DNA from: Dermanyssus gallinae | Lineage: Eukaryota > Arthropoda > Arachnida > Mesostigmata > Dermanyssidae | Assembly: GCA_003439945.1 (NCBI GenBank) | Contig: QVRM01006418.1 | Span: 1-64,000 of the forward strand | Length of the DNA stretch: 64,000 nucleotides | Reading direction: 5' to 3' | In this document: positions 63,181 to 64,000 of the stretch, one piece after another | Position numbering within the stretch: the stretch's first letter is position 1 | How the letters are laid out: each line of letters opens with the position of its first letter | Made by a program: the position numbers and the translations under genes | The notes under the pieces: generated by a model | The model's database searches: none | The model's input: only the letters and a program-made list of their open reading frames with translations | What the model was told of the DNA's origin: nothing

Positions 63181-64000
63181 TCTTATTTGTGCCCCTAAAG
63201 ATCGCCAATAGTGGTGCGGCTGTCTGGGGAATTGCACGTCAGTTTGGTTATCAGGTCACGCGCATTTTAGGGGCTAGAAGTCCAGACAATCCAAACGGAC
63301 CCGACCATCCAAGTGGGGTGGTCGGGGGTACGAGGAGGAAAAGGCCACCCCTAAACCAAATATTCCAGACTCTCAAATGGTTGCCAAATGCCTCGTGAGG
63401 GAACCAAACATAATGACGCCCCCGGGGCACAGAAACGTGAGTTATAGTTGCAGGGTTGGACGCCTCCTCGTGGCGACCGCTGGTAAACGGAAAAGTGATC
63501 CGAGGGGTTCTTCCACGAGATAATCTATTCCGGCCGAGAGCCGACCCAAAACCCGGGAATACCTACGACTCTCTTACCGGCTTGGTCTGCTGGTGCGCGA
63601 CTTCCGCGCGCTGCGGGGACCTTCACGAGCCACTATGTAAGCTAGACAGACGGTACAAACCCCCAATACAAACTCCCGTGTTTTAACAACTAACCGGGGG
63701 GCAAGGCATACGATAGAGATTGGTTGGCAGCAAATTTATTTTGTCATCCTGTCGTGGCCCATTCAAGGGCTGTTCAGGCTACCTGCCAATACGGGAGGAC
63801 CGTGCTGCACGAGGACCCCCGGGCCGGACGGTCAATGCCCCGGGTGACACCCGGTGGTACCGTCCGGGACGCCTACTGCCTTGGCTTAATAGGCAAAATG
63901 AGTGAGAAGTGGCCACATGAACGCAGACCACCGGTCGAGAGGACCTTCTAGCTTCGAAGCTGCCCTTCGCAGCGGCGAGGCAACCTGCCTTGGAGTGGTC
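63181..64000. other. GC-rich stretch of unknown identity
   Basis: Markedly GC-rich from about 63400 to the window edge, unlike the surrounding AT-rich DNA. Overlapping plus-strand open frames at 63456-63686, 63720-63905 and 63724-63951 show no recognised domain. It could be the 5' UTR or ORF1 start of an R1-type LINE that continues outside the window, since the R1-type copies here are also GC-rich; this is inference only. Confidence 0.35.

Overview
The window is eukaryotic, from an animal and probably an arthropod. The grounds are an intact DD34D mariner, several R1-clade non-LTR elements (a group best known from arthropods), a Ty3/gypsy relic, tRNA-derived SINEs, many (AT)n arrays, and one host-type gene, a FEM1-like ankyrin protein. 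A repeat-rich chelicerate such as a mite or tick would fit, but the species assignment is a guess. Nothing bacterial or phage-like was seen: no operons, no CRISPR array.

Layout. The dominant structure is a large direct duplication. Copy A runs from base 1 (it may begin further left) to about 16495. Copy B runs from about 32774 to about 62417. Both hold, in the same order: a gene-free stretch, a tRNA-Lys 5' fragment, a decayed gypsy element with a tRNA-like insertion in gag, a foldback element, an antisense LINE reverse-transcriptase fragment with a SINE, a broken RLE-type retroelement whose RT has a YLDD box, a 30-bp tandem repeat and a LINE 3' fragment. Copy B is nearly twice as long, mostly because of extra insertions that copy A lacks: LINE 'N2' (36622-41495), a mariner (about 49813-51130), a zinc-finger LINE with an R1-type fragment inside it (51660-56851), an antisense R1 fragment (57631-58847) and an R1 3' end (61600-62079). 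Most have visible target-site duplications, and for four of them copy A preserves a recognisable empty site.

Between the copies (16496-32773) lie antisense R1-type 3' ends, a dead Tc3-like transposase flanked by ~300-bp inverted repeats, LINE 'N1' (about 20990-25074, related to N2 and broken), a short antisense R1 copy with a 12-bp target-site duplication, a LINE 3' fragment, and the only convincing host gene, FEM1-like on the minus strand (29498-31405), with GC-rich coding sequence in one exon. The right end (62418-64000) holds SINEs and an unrecognised GC-rich stretch.

The genes do not form a pathway. The mariner transposase is the only complete transposase. N2 has an intact ORF1 and an intact RT frame, but its endonuclease part is broken and a linker is deleted. 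No new defence or metabolic system was found. The points of most interest are the filled/empty-site pairs, an in-frame fusion of a PHD-like zinc finger to an R1-type reverse transcriptase, a SINE family with a conserved 3' hairpin, a shared C-terminal zinc motif in several LINE copies, and a local run of small deletions in copy B that may be an assembly error.
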